A DNA stretch of 33,664 bases, from the NCBI GenBank assembly GCA_018780265.1, contig JADMJV010000149.1, positions 1 to 33,664 on the forward strand, given 5' to 3'. The position numbers and the translations under genes are program-made. This stretch comes from a bacterium. Lineage in GTDB: Bacteria > Vulcanimicrobiota > Xenobia > Xenobiales > JADMJV01. The notes under the pieces were generated by a model. It was not told the origin of the DNA. It ran no database searches and saw only the letters and a program-made list of their open reading frames with translations. Shown piece after piece: positions 24,080 through 31,207 of the stretch. Within the stretch, counting starts at the first letter, position 1; every line of letters starts with the position of its first letter.

Positions 24080-24718
24080 ATGAAGAATATCCTTAAGGGT
24101 CTTGAGACCTTCCAATTGACCATCTTTGAGAAAGAGCAGGAGCTATTTGCCCGGTTAGCGCAAGGCCAGAGCCCCGACACGTTGCTCATCACTTGCTCCG
24201 ATTCGCGCATCAGCCCGGACATGCTCTTGCAGGTGCGGCCCGGCGAACTCTTTGTCATGCGCAACGCTGGGAATATCGTGCCCGCATACGGTGCTAGCAA
24301 CGGCGGAGAGGCAGCGGCCCTGGAGTTTGCCGTGGCCGTATTAGGTGTGAAAGACATCATCGTTCTCGGCCACAGCGGTTGTGGCGCACTGAAGGCAGTG
24401 CTGGCCCCCGAAACGGTAAGTCATCTCCCGGCCCTGAGCCAGTGGATCCGTCAAGCCGAAGCAACCCGTCGGATCGTCGTGGAGAACCACGCCGATCTGG
24501 AGGGGGCCGCCCTGCTGGAGAAGGCCATTGGCCACAATGTTTTGCGTCAACTTGACAACTTGCGCACGCACCCCTCGGTGGCGTCAAGGCTTGAGCGTGG
24601 AGACCTATCCCTGCACGCCTGGTGTTATTCCATCGAAGAGGGCCTGGTTCGCGGCTTCAACTCTACCACGAAGAGCTTTGACGCTCTGGTCGGCGAGCGT
24701 TCCACCGCCATTCGATGA
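24080..24718 (+). CDS. Beta-class carbonic anhydrase
   Basis: A 212-residue cytoplasmic zinc enzyme that interconverts CO2 and bicarbonate. Zinc ligands and the dyad are visible: Cys39, Asp41 and Arg43 in ITCSDSRISP, and His98 and Cys101 in VLGHSGCGALKA. RNAGNIVPAYG is also typical. A GAGGAG site precedes the ATG. The operon SulP-ArsR-carbonic anhydrase would import bicarbonate and interconvert it with CO2, for carboxylation or pH control. A short gap of 86 nt separates it from the convergent oxidoreductase gene. Confidence 0.95.
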   Translation: MKNILKGLETFQLTIFEKEQELFARLAQGQSPDTLLITCSDSRISPDMLLQVRPGELFVMRNAGNIVPAYGASNGGEAAALEFAVAVLGVKDIIVLGHSGCGALKAVLAPETVSHLPALSQWIRQAEATRRIVVENHADLEGAALLEKAIGHNVLRQLDNLRTHPSVASRLERGDLSLHAWCYSIEEGLVRGFNSTTKSFDALVGERSTAIR

Positions 24719-24804
24719 ACCGGAACTCGGTCAGCCCCGCGTAATCGTAAATCATTTCCAGGATCCCCGAGGCTGCAACGTTACGCGTGGCAAGATCATC
24801 GGGC

Positions 24805-25815
24805 TCATTCGCTAGAGCGTAGCGCCGGGGCGATCTGTTCGGCGAACCTCTCCAAGGATTCACCGCTGGCAGCGTCCGGGAAGTAGACAATGACGGTATC
24901 CACGTTGGCCTGATCGCGCAGGGCCCCCAGTTGGTCGACCAGAGCCTGACGCTCACGCGGGTAGAGCATGGCCTTGAGGCCCTCGATGTCGCTGGGGTTG
25001 CGGCCGCAGTCGGCCAGCAGTTTTTCCAATTCCTGGTCGCTGCCCAAGAAGACGTTGATGTTGACGCTGCGCTTGATGTCGGCCGGATTGCGGCCTTCCC
25101 GTTGACAGTGCTCGTCCAGAACGGCGTTCTTCTTCTGCACCTGGGCCAGTGACCCCATGAAGTTGGAATAGTCGGCATAGCGCGCCACGGTGCGCAGGGT
25201 TAACTGCTCGCCAGACCCGGCGATCCAGAGTGGTGGATGGGGCTTTTGCACGGGCTTGGGGTGGTTATAGGCGCCGCTCAGTTGCACCTGCTGGCCACGA
25301 TAGTTCTTGACCTGGCCCACGCCCACGCGATAGTGTTTGCCCTCAAATTGAAAGGTGTCCTGAGTCCAGAGACCGTGCAATATCTGGGCTGCTTCGTCGA
25401 GTTGGCCAATGCGCACGGCCGGCTTTTCAAAAGGGTAGCCGTAGGCCACGCATTCGTGCTCATACCAGCCTGCGCCCAGGCCCACCTCGAGGCGCCCGTT
25501 GCTGATCACGTCCAGGTTGGCGGTGATTTTGGCCAGCAGGGTAGGAGGGCGGTAGATATTGCAGCCGCACATCTGGCCGAGGCGAATGGTCGAAGTGGCC
25601 TCGGCAAGGGCGGAAGTGGCCGTCCACACCTCAAAACATGCCTCGGGAAGTGGGTCGGGCACGGTGTGGAAATGGTCGTAGAGCCAGAGGCTGGTGTAGC
25701 CGGCCTTCTCGGCTCGTAGCGCACACTTCTTCATGGCCTGGTATTGCTGGGGTCCGGCCGGGATCTGCATCAGGTCCAGGCGCCAGCCTTGAGGGACAAA
25801 GGCTCCAAATTTCAT
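24805..25815 (-). CDS. LLM-class F420-dependent oxidoreductase
   Basis: A 336-residue TIM-barrel protein of the luciferase-like monooxygenase class that uses coenzyme F420 (or flavin). Visible features are MKFGAFVPQGWRLDL at the start, SLWLYDHFHTV, TSTIRLGQMCGCNIYRPP, DVISNGRLEVGLGAGWYEHE and HPPLWIAGSGEQLTLR, all in family order. The substrate is unknown. It is a single gene, convergent with the carbonic anhydrase. The organism may therefore make F420, but no F420 biosynthesis gene is present here. The start ATG has only a weak GAAG ribosome site. Confidence 0.93.
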   Translation of the reverse strand: MKFGAFVPQGWRLDLMQIPAGPQQYQAMKKCALRAEKAGYTSLWLYDHFHTVPDPLPEACFEVWTATSALAEATSTIRLGQMCGCNIYRPPTLLAKITANLDVISNGRLEVGLGAGWYEHECVAYGYPFEKPAVRIGQLDEAAQILHGLWTQDTFQFEGKHYRVGVGQVKNYRGQQVQLSGAYNHPKPVQKPHPPLWIAGSGEQLTLRTVARYADYSNFMGSLAQVQKKNAVLDEHCQREGRNPADIKRSVNINVFLGSDQELEKLLADCGRNPSDIEGLKAMLYPRERQALVDQLGALRDQANVDTVIVYFPDAASGESLERFAEQIAPALRSSE

Positions 25816-25824
25816 CTTCGAGTC

Positions 25825-25836
25825 TTCTCATGAGAA
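25825..25836. promoter_or_regulatory. Perfect 12-bp palindrome upstream of the oxidoreductase gene
   Basis: TTCTCATGAGAA lies 9 nt upstream of the oxidoreductase start, over its leader. Its position and symmetry suit a dimeric repressor site, but no candidate regulator is adjacent. Confidence 0.35.
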
Positions 25837-25958
25837 CGGTCGCAGCCTGCAACGAAACTACTACCAATGGCCGAAGTTCGGTAACCTGAATTGACCGGTG
25901 ATTCGCTTATGCTTGTGTCCAGGAGGTGACCAAAGTGAGGGATTTGCTCGCACTTGAC

Positions 25959-27863
25959 TCAATTCGTCGACCGACCGACCACGCTCGATCCTCTGGAGTC
26001 GCTCGAGGACGACTCACCGGAGGCCTGAATCCGGTGCAGGCGGATTTGCGAGGGGTGGTCGGGCTCGAAATAGACGCGGTGAACGGCCTTTACAAAATCC
26101 CCCGGTTCGGCTTCAAAGATATTGCTCACCCAGCTCTGCGGATTTCGATCGATGTAGGGAAACCAGCTCGACTGAACATGAATCATAATACGGTGTTCGC
26201 GCATAAAAGTGTGGCAGACATCGTTTAACCCAAAGCGCACCCGGGTGGGCTGATGGGGCGAGAAAGGACGGGGCCGCTCCCAACTGTCTCGAAAGCGCCC
26301 TCGCATGGGCTCGCCTCGCACCAGCGTTTGCTGGTGACCGCGAAATCCTTCAGGCGTCACCCCCAATTTGCCCGGGTTCACGTCGATCAGCTTGACCACC
26401 CAGTCGGCGTCGGCGGCACTGGTAGAGACCCACAGGTCCACTTCTACGGGGCCGGCGACCGTAAACTCTTCCTCGAGCACAGGTCCCTGAAAAACCAATA
26501 CGTCGGGACGACGGGCCGCAAAGCGCTGGTCTTCGGCCATGTAGTTTTTGGACTGCTTGACCGATTGATTGTCGGACGTGTAGGGCACGGGACGGGACGG
26601 GTCGCTGACAAATTCGGCCTGGCCGTCCTGGGTGGGCGCCTTGCTGTTCAGAGACCCGCGGGGCGCCAACCATAGGGTGTGCGCCTTAGCCTGGGCGGGG
26701 GGCCAACCGGAGAAGGAGCGCCACCGGTTGGCGCCCGTCTCAAAAACCCAGGCGCCGGCCAGCCCCAAAGGCTCGGCCCCCTTGAGATGCTGCTGGAAAA
26801 AAGCCAGTTCAGCCTGCTGGTAGGCGATCGAGGTAGACGTTCCAAAATCGACGTCCCCCAGCATCTTTCCCTCGGTTCGCCACCAGCCTCCGTGATGCCA
26901 GGGGCCCATCACCAGGTGCACCGGAGTAGCCGGATTCAATGTGCGAATGGCCTGGTAAATATGCAACGGGCCATAGAGGTCCTCGGTGTCATACCACCCG
27001 CCCACCACCATAGTGGCGGCCTTGACGCCTTTCAGGTGGGGTAACAGGTTTCGAGCCTGCCAAAAATCGTCGTAGTTGGGATGGCGGGTGATCTCTTCCC
27101 AAAAAGCGTTGGCAAAGCCAAATTTCTTCAGGGCATTGGCCAGGGGTCCCAACTCCAGGTAAAACTGATAGGCGTCATTGGTGGGGTATTCGTACCCCTT
27201 GGAAGGTGCGTCAGTTGGCTCGGGTCGGGGCCTCCCAAAGCTGGAGAAAAAGCCAAAAGACATCTGCAAATTAAAGGCGCCATTCCGATGCATATCGTCG
27301 CCGCGCCACCAATCGGAGATGGGCGCTTGAGGTGAGATGGCCTTGAGAGCGGGATGTCCGTTGATGCCGCCGTAAGCGGCGTAAAAACCGGGATAGGAAA
27401 TGCCCCACATACCCACTTTGCCGTTGTTGCCCGGGACATTCTTGAGCAGCCAGTCGATCGAATCGTAGGTATCGCTGGACTCGTCCACCCCGGCTCCATC
27501 GGTGCAGGGCCGCATATTGACAAAATCGCCCTCCGACATCCAACGCCCGCGTACGTCCTGAAAGGCAAAGATATAGCCCTCCTTCTCGTAGGCGGCGATG
27601 GGAGCCAGGGTCTCTTTGTACTGGTCCAGACCGTAAGGAGACACAGAATAGGGCGTACGCATGAGTAAGATGGGAAACTTCTGGCCAAAGTGAACCTGGT
27701 TGGGCACGTAAACACTGGTGAAGAGGCGCTTGCCATCGCGAGCCGGGATGCGAAATTCGTACTTGCCGTAGCCGGCCCGCACCACCTCGGCCCGCTCTTT
27801 CGAGGGCTGAGCAGCCAACCCCACCGGCCATAGCAGCGCCAAAAAAACCAGGCTTCGTTTCAT
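25959..27863 (-). CDS. CocE/NonD-type hydrolase (X-Pro dipeptidyl-peptidase S15 family)
   Basis: 634 residues from the ATG at 27863, which gives a signal peptide (MKRSLVFLALLWPVGLAAQ); the frame is open further upstream but without likeness. The alpha/beta-hydrolase has nucleophile Ser156 in GMWGISYPGFYAAY, the FQDVRGRWMSEGDF strand typical of S15/CocE enzymes, and MGPWHHGGWWRTEG supplying the likely His. The C-terminal jelly-roll (about 460-610) ends near YFEPDHPSQIRL. Family members hydrolyse acyl esters or X-Pro peptides, and the substrate here is unknown. The last 25 residues are Ser/Arg-rich and atypical, and lie over a plus-strand ribosome binding site, which suggests a rejoined end. 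Confidence 0.92.
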   Translation of the reverse strand: MKRSLVFLALLWPVGLAAQPSKERAEVVRAGYGKYEFRIPARDGKRLFTSVYVPNQVHFGQKFPILLMRTPYSVSPYGLDQYKETLAPIAAYEKEGYIFAFQDVRGRWMSEGDFVNMRPCTDGAGVDESSDTYDSIDWLLKNVPGNNGKVGMWGISYPGFYAAYGGINGHPALKAISPQAPISDWWRGDDMHRNGAFNLQMSFGFFSSFGRPRPEPTDAPSKGYEYPTNDAYQFYLELGPLANALKKFGFANAFWEEITRHPNYDDFWQARNLLPHLKGVKAATMVVGGWYDTEDLYGPLHIYQAIRTLNPATPVHLVMGPWHHGGWWRTEGKMLGDVDFGTSTSIAYQQAELAFFQQHLKGAEPLGLAGAWVFETGANRWRSFSGWPPAQAKAHTLWLAPRGSLNSKAPTQDGQAEFVSDPSRPVPYTSDNQSVKQSKNYMAEDQRFAARRPDVLVFQGPVLEEEFTVAGPVEVDLWVSTSAADADWVVKLIDVNPGKLGVTPEGFRGHQQTLVRGEPMRGRFRDSWERPRPFSPHQPTRVRFGLNDVCHTFMREHRIMIHVQSSWFPYIDRNPQSWVSNIFEAEPGDFVKAVHRVYFEPDHPSQIRLHRIQASGESSSSDSRGSSVVGRSTN

Positions 27864-27936
27864 GCGGGAGTGATACTCCAAGCAAACCCGTCCTTCCTTG
27901 ACATGGCCGCTCGCTCGCGAGACACTGAAGGGGCCG

Positions 27937-28659
27937 ATGAAGTACGCAGTCCTTTTTCTGTTGCTGGCTGCCACCAGCCTGGTGGCCACAATCGAGTTGC
28001 TGGCCTGGACGCAGGCCGCCTGGCTGGGTCTTTGGGGAGTGCTGGCCTTCGGAGTAATCTCCAGTGCTTACGCCCGAAGTTGCCCGGCCCTTCTGCACAA
28101 GCGTTCCAATGGCGTAATTCCCGGCTGGTCCTGGCTGATGCTGGCTCCCTATCATCTGCTCAATGGCCTGACCATGCGTCTGGCCCGCCTGGGTGGCCCG
28201 GTCGCCTACCACGAAATCGCGCCCGGCCTGTGGTTGGGCAGGCTGCTTACGGCCAAAGAAGCACGCCAACTGATCGCAAAGCACAAAATCCGCGCCGTCC
28301 TGGACCTCACCAGCGAATTTAGCGAAGCTTCCCCGCTGCGCCGGCTGGACTATCTATCGCTACCGGTGCTGGACAAATGCCCACCCAGTCCGTCCCAACT
28401 GCGCCAGGGGCTGGACTTTCTCGAGCGCGCCTCCGGCCCCGTTTACGTACATTGCGCTCTGGGCCATGGCCGCAGTGCCACGTTTGTGGTGGCCCATCTG
28501 GCTCGACAGGGAGATGCCTCGTTAGAAAAATGGGAAGCCAGGGTTCGCAGTTGCCGTCCTGGAGTGCGCCTGGCGCCGGCCCAAAGGGAGTGCATTCGCT
28601 CGGAAAAATGTGGAGGACCGCCAAAAATGGCGGTCCTCGCTACTCCTCCCGAAGAATAA
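27937..28659 (+). CDS. Membrane-anchored dual-specificity/tyrosine phosphatase
   Basis: 240 residues from the ATG at 27937, with AAGGGG just upstream; a TTG at 27898 in frame is less likely. One or two membrane segments (about 4-48) are followed by a basic loop and a third hydrophobic stretch, then the phosphatase domain (about 90-215). The signature VHCALGHGRSATF has Cys173 and Arg179, with Asp146 in SLPVLDKCPP as probable general acid. It would remove phosphate from Tyr/Ser/Thr proteins or phospholipids. It is divergent from the hydrolase gene. The window also encodes two Ser/Thr kinases, though far away. The last codons are formed by a long palindrome (28613-28638). Confidence 0.87.
   Translation: MKYAVLFLLLAATSLVATIELLAWTQAAWLGLWGVLAFGVISSAYARSCPALLHKRSNGVIPGWSWLMLAPYHLLNGLTMRLARLGGPVAYHEIAPGLWLGRLLTAKEARQLIAKHKIRAVLDLTSEFSEASPLRRLDYLSLPVLDKCPPSPSQLRQGLDFLERASGPVYVHCALGHGRSATFVVAHLARQGDASLEKWEARVRSCRPGVRLAPAQRECIRSEKCGGPPKMAVLATPPEE
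28613..28638. repeat. Perfect 10-bp inverted repeat at the 3' end of the phosphatase gene
   Basis: GAGGACCGCC (28613-28622) and GGCGGTCCTC (28629-28638) around AAAAAT. It lies inside the coding sequence, 21 nt before the stop, and no T tract follows, so it is not a classic terminator. It could stabilise the mRNA 3' end or be an inserted palindromic element. Confidence 0.85.
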
Positions 28660-28809
28660 ATCGTGAGCTTTAGGGCCTGCGCTACAGCGGAGAAGGATAC
28701 TAAAAGAAGGAAAAGGGTGCTTCGCATGGCAATCCCATCTGGGCGGGCGGTGCTCATCCCTGTGAAGCCCCTCGGATACCCGAAAAAAGGTGGAAAGGTT
28801 TGCCCCAAT

Positions 28810-29307
28810 ATGGAAGATGTCAGTCACCGGTTCCAGCGCCTGCTCCGTCTTTTAAGCGAGATCAAAGAGAAACCAGGTCAGTCTGCCCAGGACCTTGCCG
28901 AACAGTTTGGCACCTCCAAGCGCAATCTTTTTCGCGATATTAAATTACTTCAAGATAGCGGCTTCACCATCGAGAGCGAGGGCGGCTACAGCCTGGCCGG
29001 GTCCCCACCCGAGTTCGCCTCGATGGGAGAGGGCCCCCTTCAACAAGGTCTGCACCCGTGGGAACTGCCCGGCGCCGCTCCCGTCCGTTTGGAATTGAGA
29101 ATTGAGCCCGGGTTGGCCCGTGCCCTGCACCATCAGCCCCTGCACCCCACTCAAAAGATAGTGGGTAATCGCCTGAGCCTGATAGCCAATCCAGACCGAG
29201 TAGTCGACTGGTTGATGTCGATTCAGGGAGCCGAACTGCTTGAGCCCTCCTGGCTGCGGGGCAGCCTGGCCCGACGCGCCCAGGAACTACTCAAAACATA
29301 CGGCTAA
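28810..29307 (+). CDS. HTH regulator with WCX domain but no WYL domain
   Basis: 165 residues from the ATG at 28810; the open frame upstream (from 28663) is basic and non-homologous. Residues 5-64 form a DeoR/HTH_11-type winged helix: RLLRLLSEIKEKPGQSAQDL, FGTSKRNLFRDIKLLQ and IESEGGYSLAG. Residues 90-164 resemble the WCX C-terminal extension of WYL regulators: VRLELRIEPGLARALHH, then LSLIANPDRVVDWLM and a closing RRAQELLKTY. The ligand-sensing WYL domain that normally sits between them (about 80 residues) is absent. WYL proteins often control phage defence or DNA repair; with no such neighbours, the target is unknown. It overlaps the convergent gene's end by 4 nt. Confidence 0.8.
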   Translation: MEDVSHRFQRLLRLLSEIKEKPGQSAQDLAEQFGTSKRNLFRDIKLLQDSGFTIESEGGYSLAGSPPEFASMGEGPLQQGLHPWELPGAAPVRLELRIEPGLARALHHQPLHPTQKIVGNRLSLIANPDRVVDWLMSIQGAELLEPSWLRGSLARRAQELLKTYG

Positions 29308-29921
29308 GTCTCCTCGTCCACAATCGGGACGGTCACTTCGCAAGCGTAGTCCCAGGCCGCCGCCTGTGGCGTCTCACGGACTTGCCAGTAGCGCTTCCAA
29401 TAGCTCCACCAGCGCGAGACCATTTGAGGAAGAACCTGCCAATCCACGTCGCCCTGGTGGGTGACCAGAGCCATTCGGCGCGCCGCCACCGCCAGACCGA
29501 CCTCGCCAGCCCAAAAGATCAGTCGCACAGGCCTTTCCAGCAGGGTCCCCGCATCGGGGGGCATCCCGTCCTCGAGATAGCGGTGCACCTCTTCTAACCA
29601 GAGATGGGAGCCGCTCTCAAAATAGAGATGCATGGCACCAGGCGTCAGGCGCAGAGGCCGGATAGAATCCACCTGCAACTGAGCCGGCCAATCGGGGGGA
29701 ACCCTCCCACTCTCCTTGCGCAAGAAAAAGCGCTGCACCCCTCCCTCGAAGCGCAGGGCGATGGTACCGCAGGGCGGCCCCTCGGGCGAAAGCGGTGGCA
29801 TCCACAACTGGGTGCCGGCAAATTCGACCTGAAACTTGCCATCGTCCGACACCGACCACCAACTAAACAGGCCGACGTCGGTCACGGCCTGGCAAAACAT
29901 TTCGAGAATCTCTGGATTCAC
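29304..29921 (-). CDS. Conserved-looking hypothetical protein coupled to the MFS gene
   Basis: 205 residues from GTG 29921, which overlaps the transporter's TGA (GTGA); a longer upstream frame is antisense shadow. It is a cytoplasmic, beta-rich protein with FSWWSVSDDGKFQVEF, then RLTPGAMHLYFESG, VRLIFWAGEVGLAVA and a Trp-rich helix (SRWWSYWKRYWQ). No signal, membrane helix or known motif is seen. The tight coupling suggests that it works with the transporter, for example as a regulator or accessory factor. Family unknown to me. Confidence 0.75.
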   Translation of the reverse strand: MNPEILEMFCQAVTDVGLFSWWSVSDDGKFQVEFAGTQLWMPPLSPEGPPCGTIALRFEGGVQRFFLRKESGRVPPDWPAQLQVDSIRPLRLTPGAMHLYFESGSHLWLEEVHRYLEDGMPPDAGTLLERPVRLIFWAGEVGLAVAARRMALVTHQGDVDWQVLPQMVSRWWSYWKRYWQVRETPQAAAWDYACEVTVPIVDEET

Positions 29922-31156
29922 CGTGACCCGGCTTCGGGCCGGTCCGAGCCTAGACCTTGCGACAACCAGCCGCGCAAACCGGCCAACATCAGCGGCGTCA
30001 ACAAGGCCACCACCAGATAGCAGCCCCACAGCCCTTGAGGGCGCTGAGGACCCATGGCCGGCACAAAATAGGCTAGCATCCAACCCGAGTAGAGCCCGGC
30101 TGCGGTTTTGGCGACGAACCAGGGAAAATTGGCCAAACTCATGGCCTCCCCCACCTTGCCGGGTGGAGCCTGGTGGGCCACATACTCGTAGAAGCGAGAC
30201 TGCCAGATGGCTTCTCCCAAGCTGAATACAACCACAAAAGCCAGCAACCAGCGGGTCTCTGGCGGCAGCATCAAAAACCCCAGCGAACCCGCACTGAGCA
30301 GACTGCCCCCGATCATCAGGCCAAGCAGGTCGTAGCGAAGCGTGGCGTAGGTCAATAACGGAGTGCCCACAAACAGCAACAGATTGTTGAGAGCATAGCC
30401 GTATTCAAGGTGCCCAAAAGCCCACGGATAAACGCGTTCGACCACCGTGGGCAGGGTGAAGTTGAGGTGGGCCACCAGGTTTCTCACCGGTATCAGTAAC
30501 CAGATGAACACCAAGAAGCGCCAATGGATCAACGACGGCCCAAAGGCGGTGTGACCGGAGGGCGCTGACTTGTGCAGGGGGGGCTGGCGAAAGGCCAGCA
30601 ACTGAACAGCCCAGTTCAACCAGGTCAGCAGCGTGAGCACCAGGTAAACCCGATCAATGCCGCCACTCGCACGCACCTGGGGAGAGAGAAAAAACCAGAG
30701 CACGCTGCCCAGATTCATGATGGAATAGAGCCAACTGTAGCCGGCGGCTGCCTGGTCGTCGCGAGTATATTCTTTGACACCCGCGTAGACCGAAGGCTGC
30801 ACGATGCCGGTCCCGCTCGCCATCAGGGTAAGGGCCGCAACGGCCCAGCCCGGTCCGGCCTGGGCCGAATAAACCAGCAAGCTGCGTCCCGTGGCCACGA
30901 TAACCAGAGCCAGGATCAGAGAGCGCCGGGCGCCCAATCGGTCACAGACTCTGCCTCCCGGAAACATCAGCAGGGTCACCAGCCCCACATAATAAGAAAG
31001 TACATAGCCGCACAACACATCATCGAGATGAAAGTGCTGGCGCAAGAAGGGGATCAGCAGCGGAACCATGCCAAAGTAGCAGATACCCTCCAGCAGATTG
31101 GCCAGATTGACCAGCCCAAATCCGGGATTGCGAAACAGGTCGAGAAAAGCTTTCAC
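29918..31156 (-). CDS. Major facilitator superfamily (MFS) transporter
   Basis: 412 residues from GTG 31156, with GGAG 4 nt upstream; this gives the family's usual length, whereas the frame open to 31699 runs antisense to the cardiolipin synthase gene. About 12 hydrophobic segments. The MFS loop 2-3 motif appears as FPGGRVCDRLGARRSL (variant of GxxxDRxGRR), and YSIMNLGSVLWFFLSP and VFSLGEAIWQSRFYEYVA occur later. The layout recalls peptide/proton or drug transporters, and the substrate is not predictable. It diverges from cls across a 51-bp gap that must hold both promoters. Confidence 0.88.
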   Translation of the reverse strand: MKAFLDLFRNPGFGLVNLANLLEGICYFGMVPLLIPFLRQHFHLDDVLCGYVLSYYVGLVTLLMFPGGRVCDRLGARRSLILALVIVATGRSLLVYSAQAGPGWAVAALTLMASGTGIVQPSVYAGVKEYTRDDQAAAGYSWLYSIMNLGSVLWFFLSPQVRASGGIDRVYLVLTLLTWLNWAVQLLAFRQPPLHKSAPSGHTAFGPSLIHWRFLVFIWLLIPVRNLVAHLNFTLPTVVERVYPWAFGHLEYGYALNNLLLFVGTPLLTYATLRYDLLGLMIGGSLLSAGSLGFLMLPPETRWLLAFVVVFSLGEAIWQSRFYEYVAHQAPPGKVGEAMSLANFPWFVAKTAAGLYSGWMLAYFVPAMGPQRPQGLWGCYLVVALLTPLMLAGLRGWLSQGLGSDRPEAGSR

Positions 31157-31207
31157 ACTGCTCCAAGCTACCAGCGCCAAACCTGTTTCCCTCCAGGGCA
31201 GGGTATT

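Noticed and set aside
30572..31207. Upstream extension of the cardiolipin synthase frame
   Set aside because: It runs antisense to the MFS gene and is rich in Gln, His and Arg; the membrane anchor and a ribosome site support the start at 31208.
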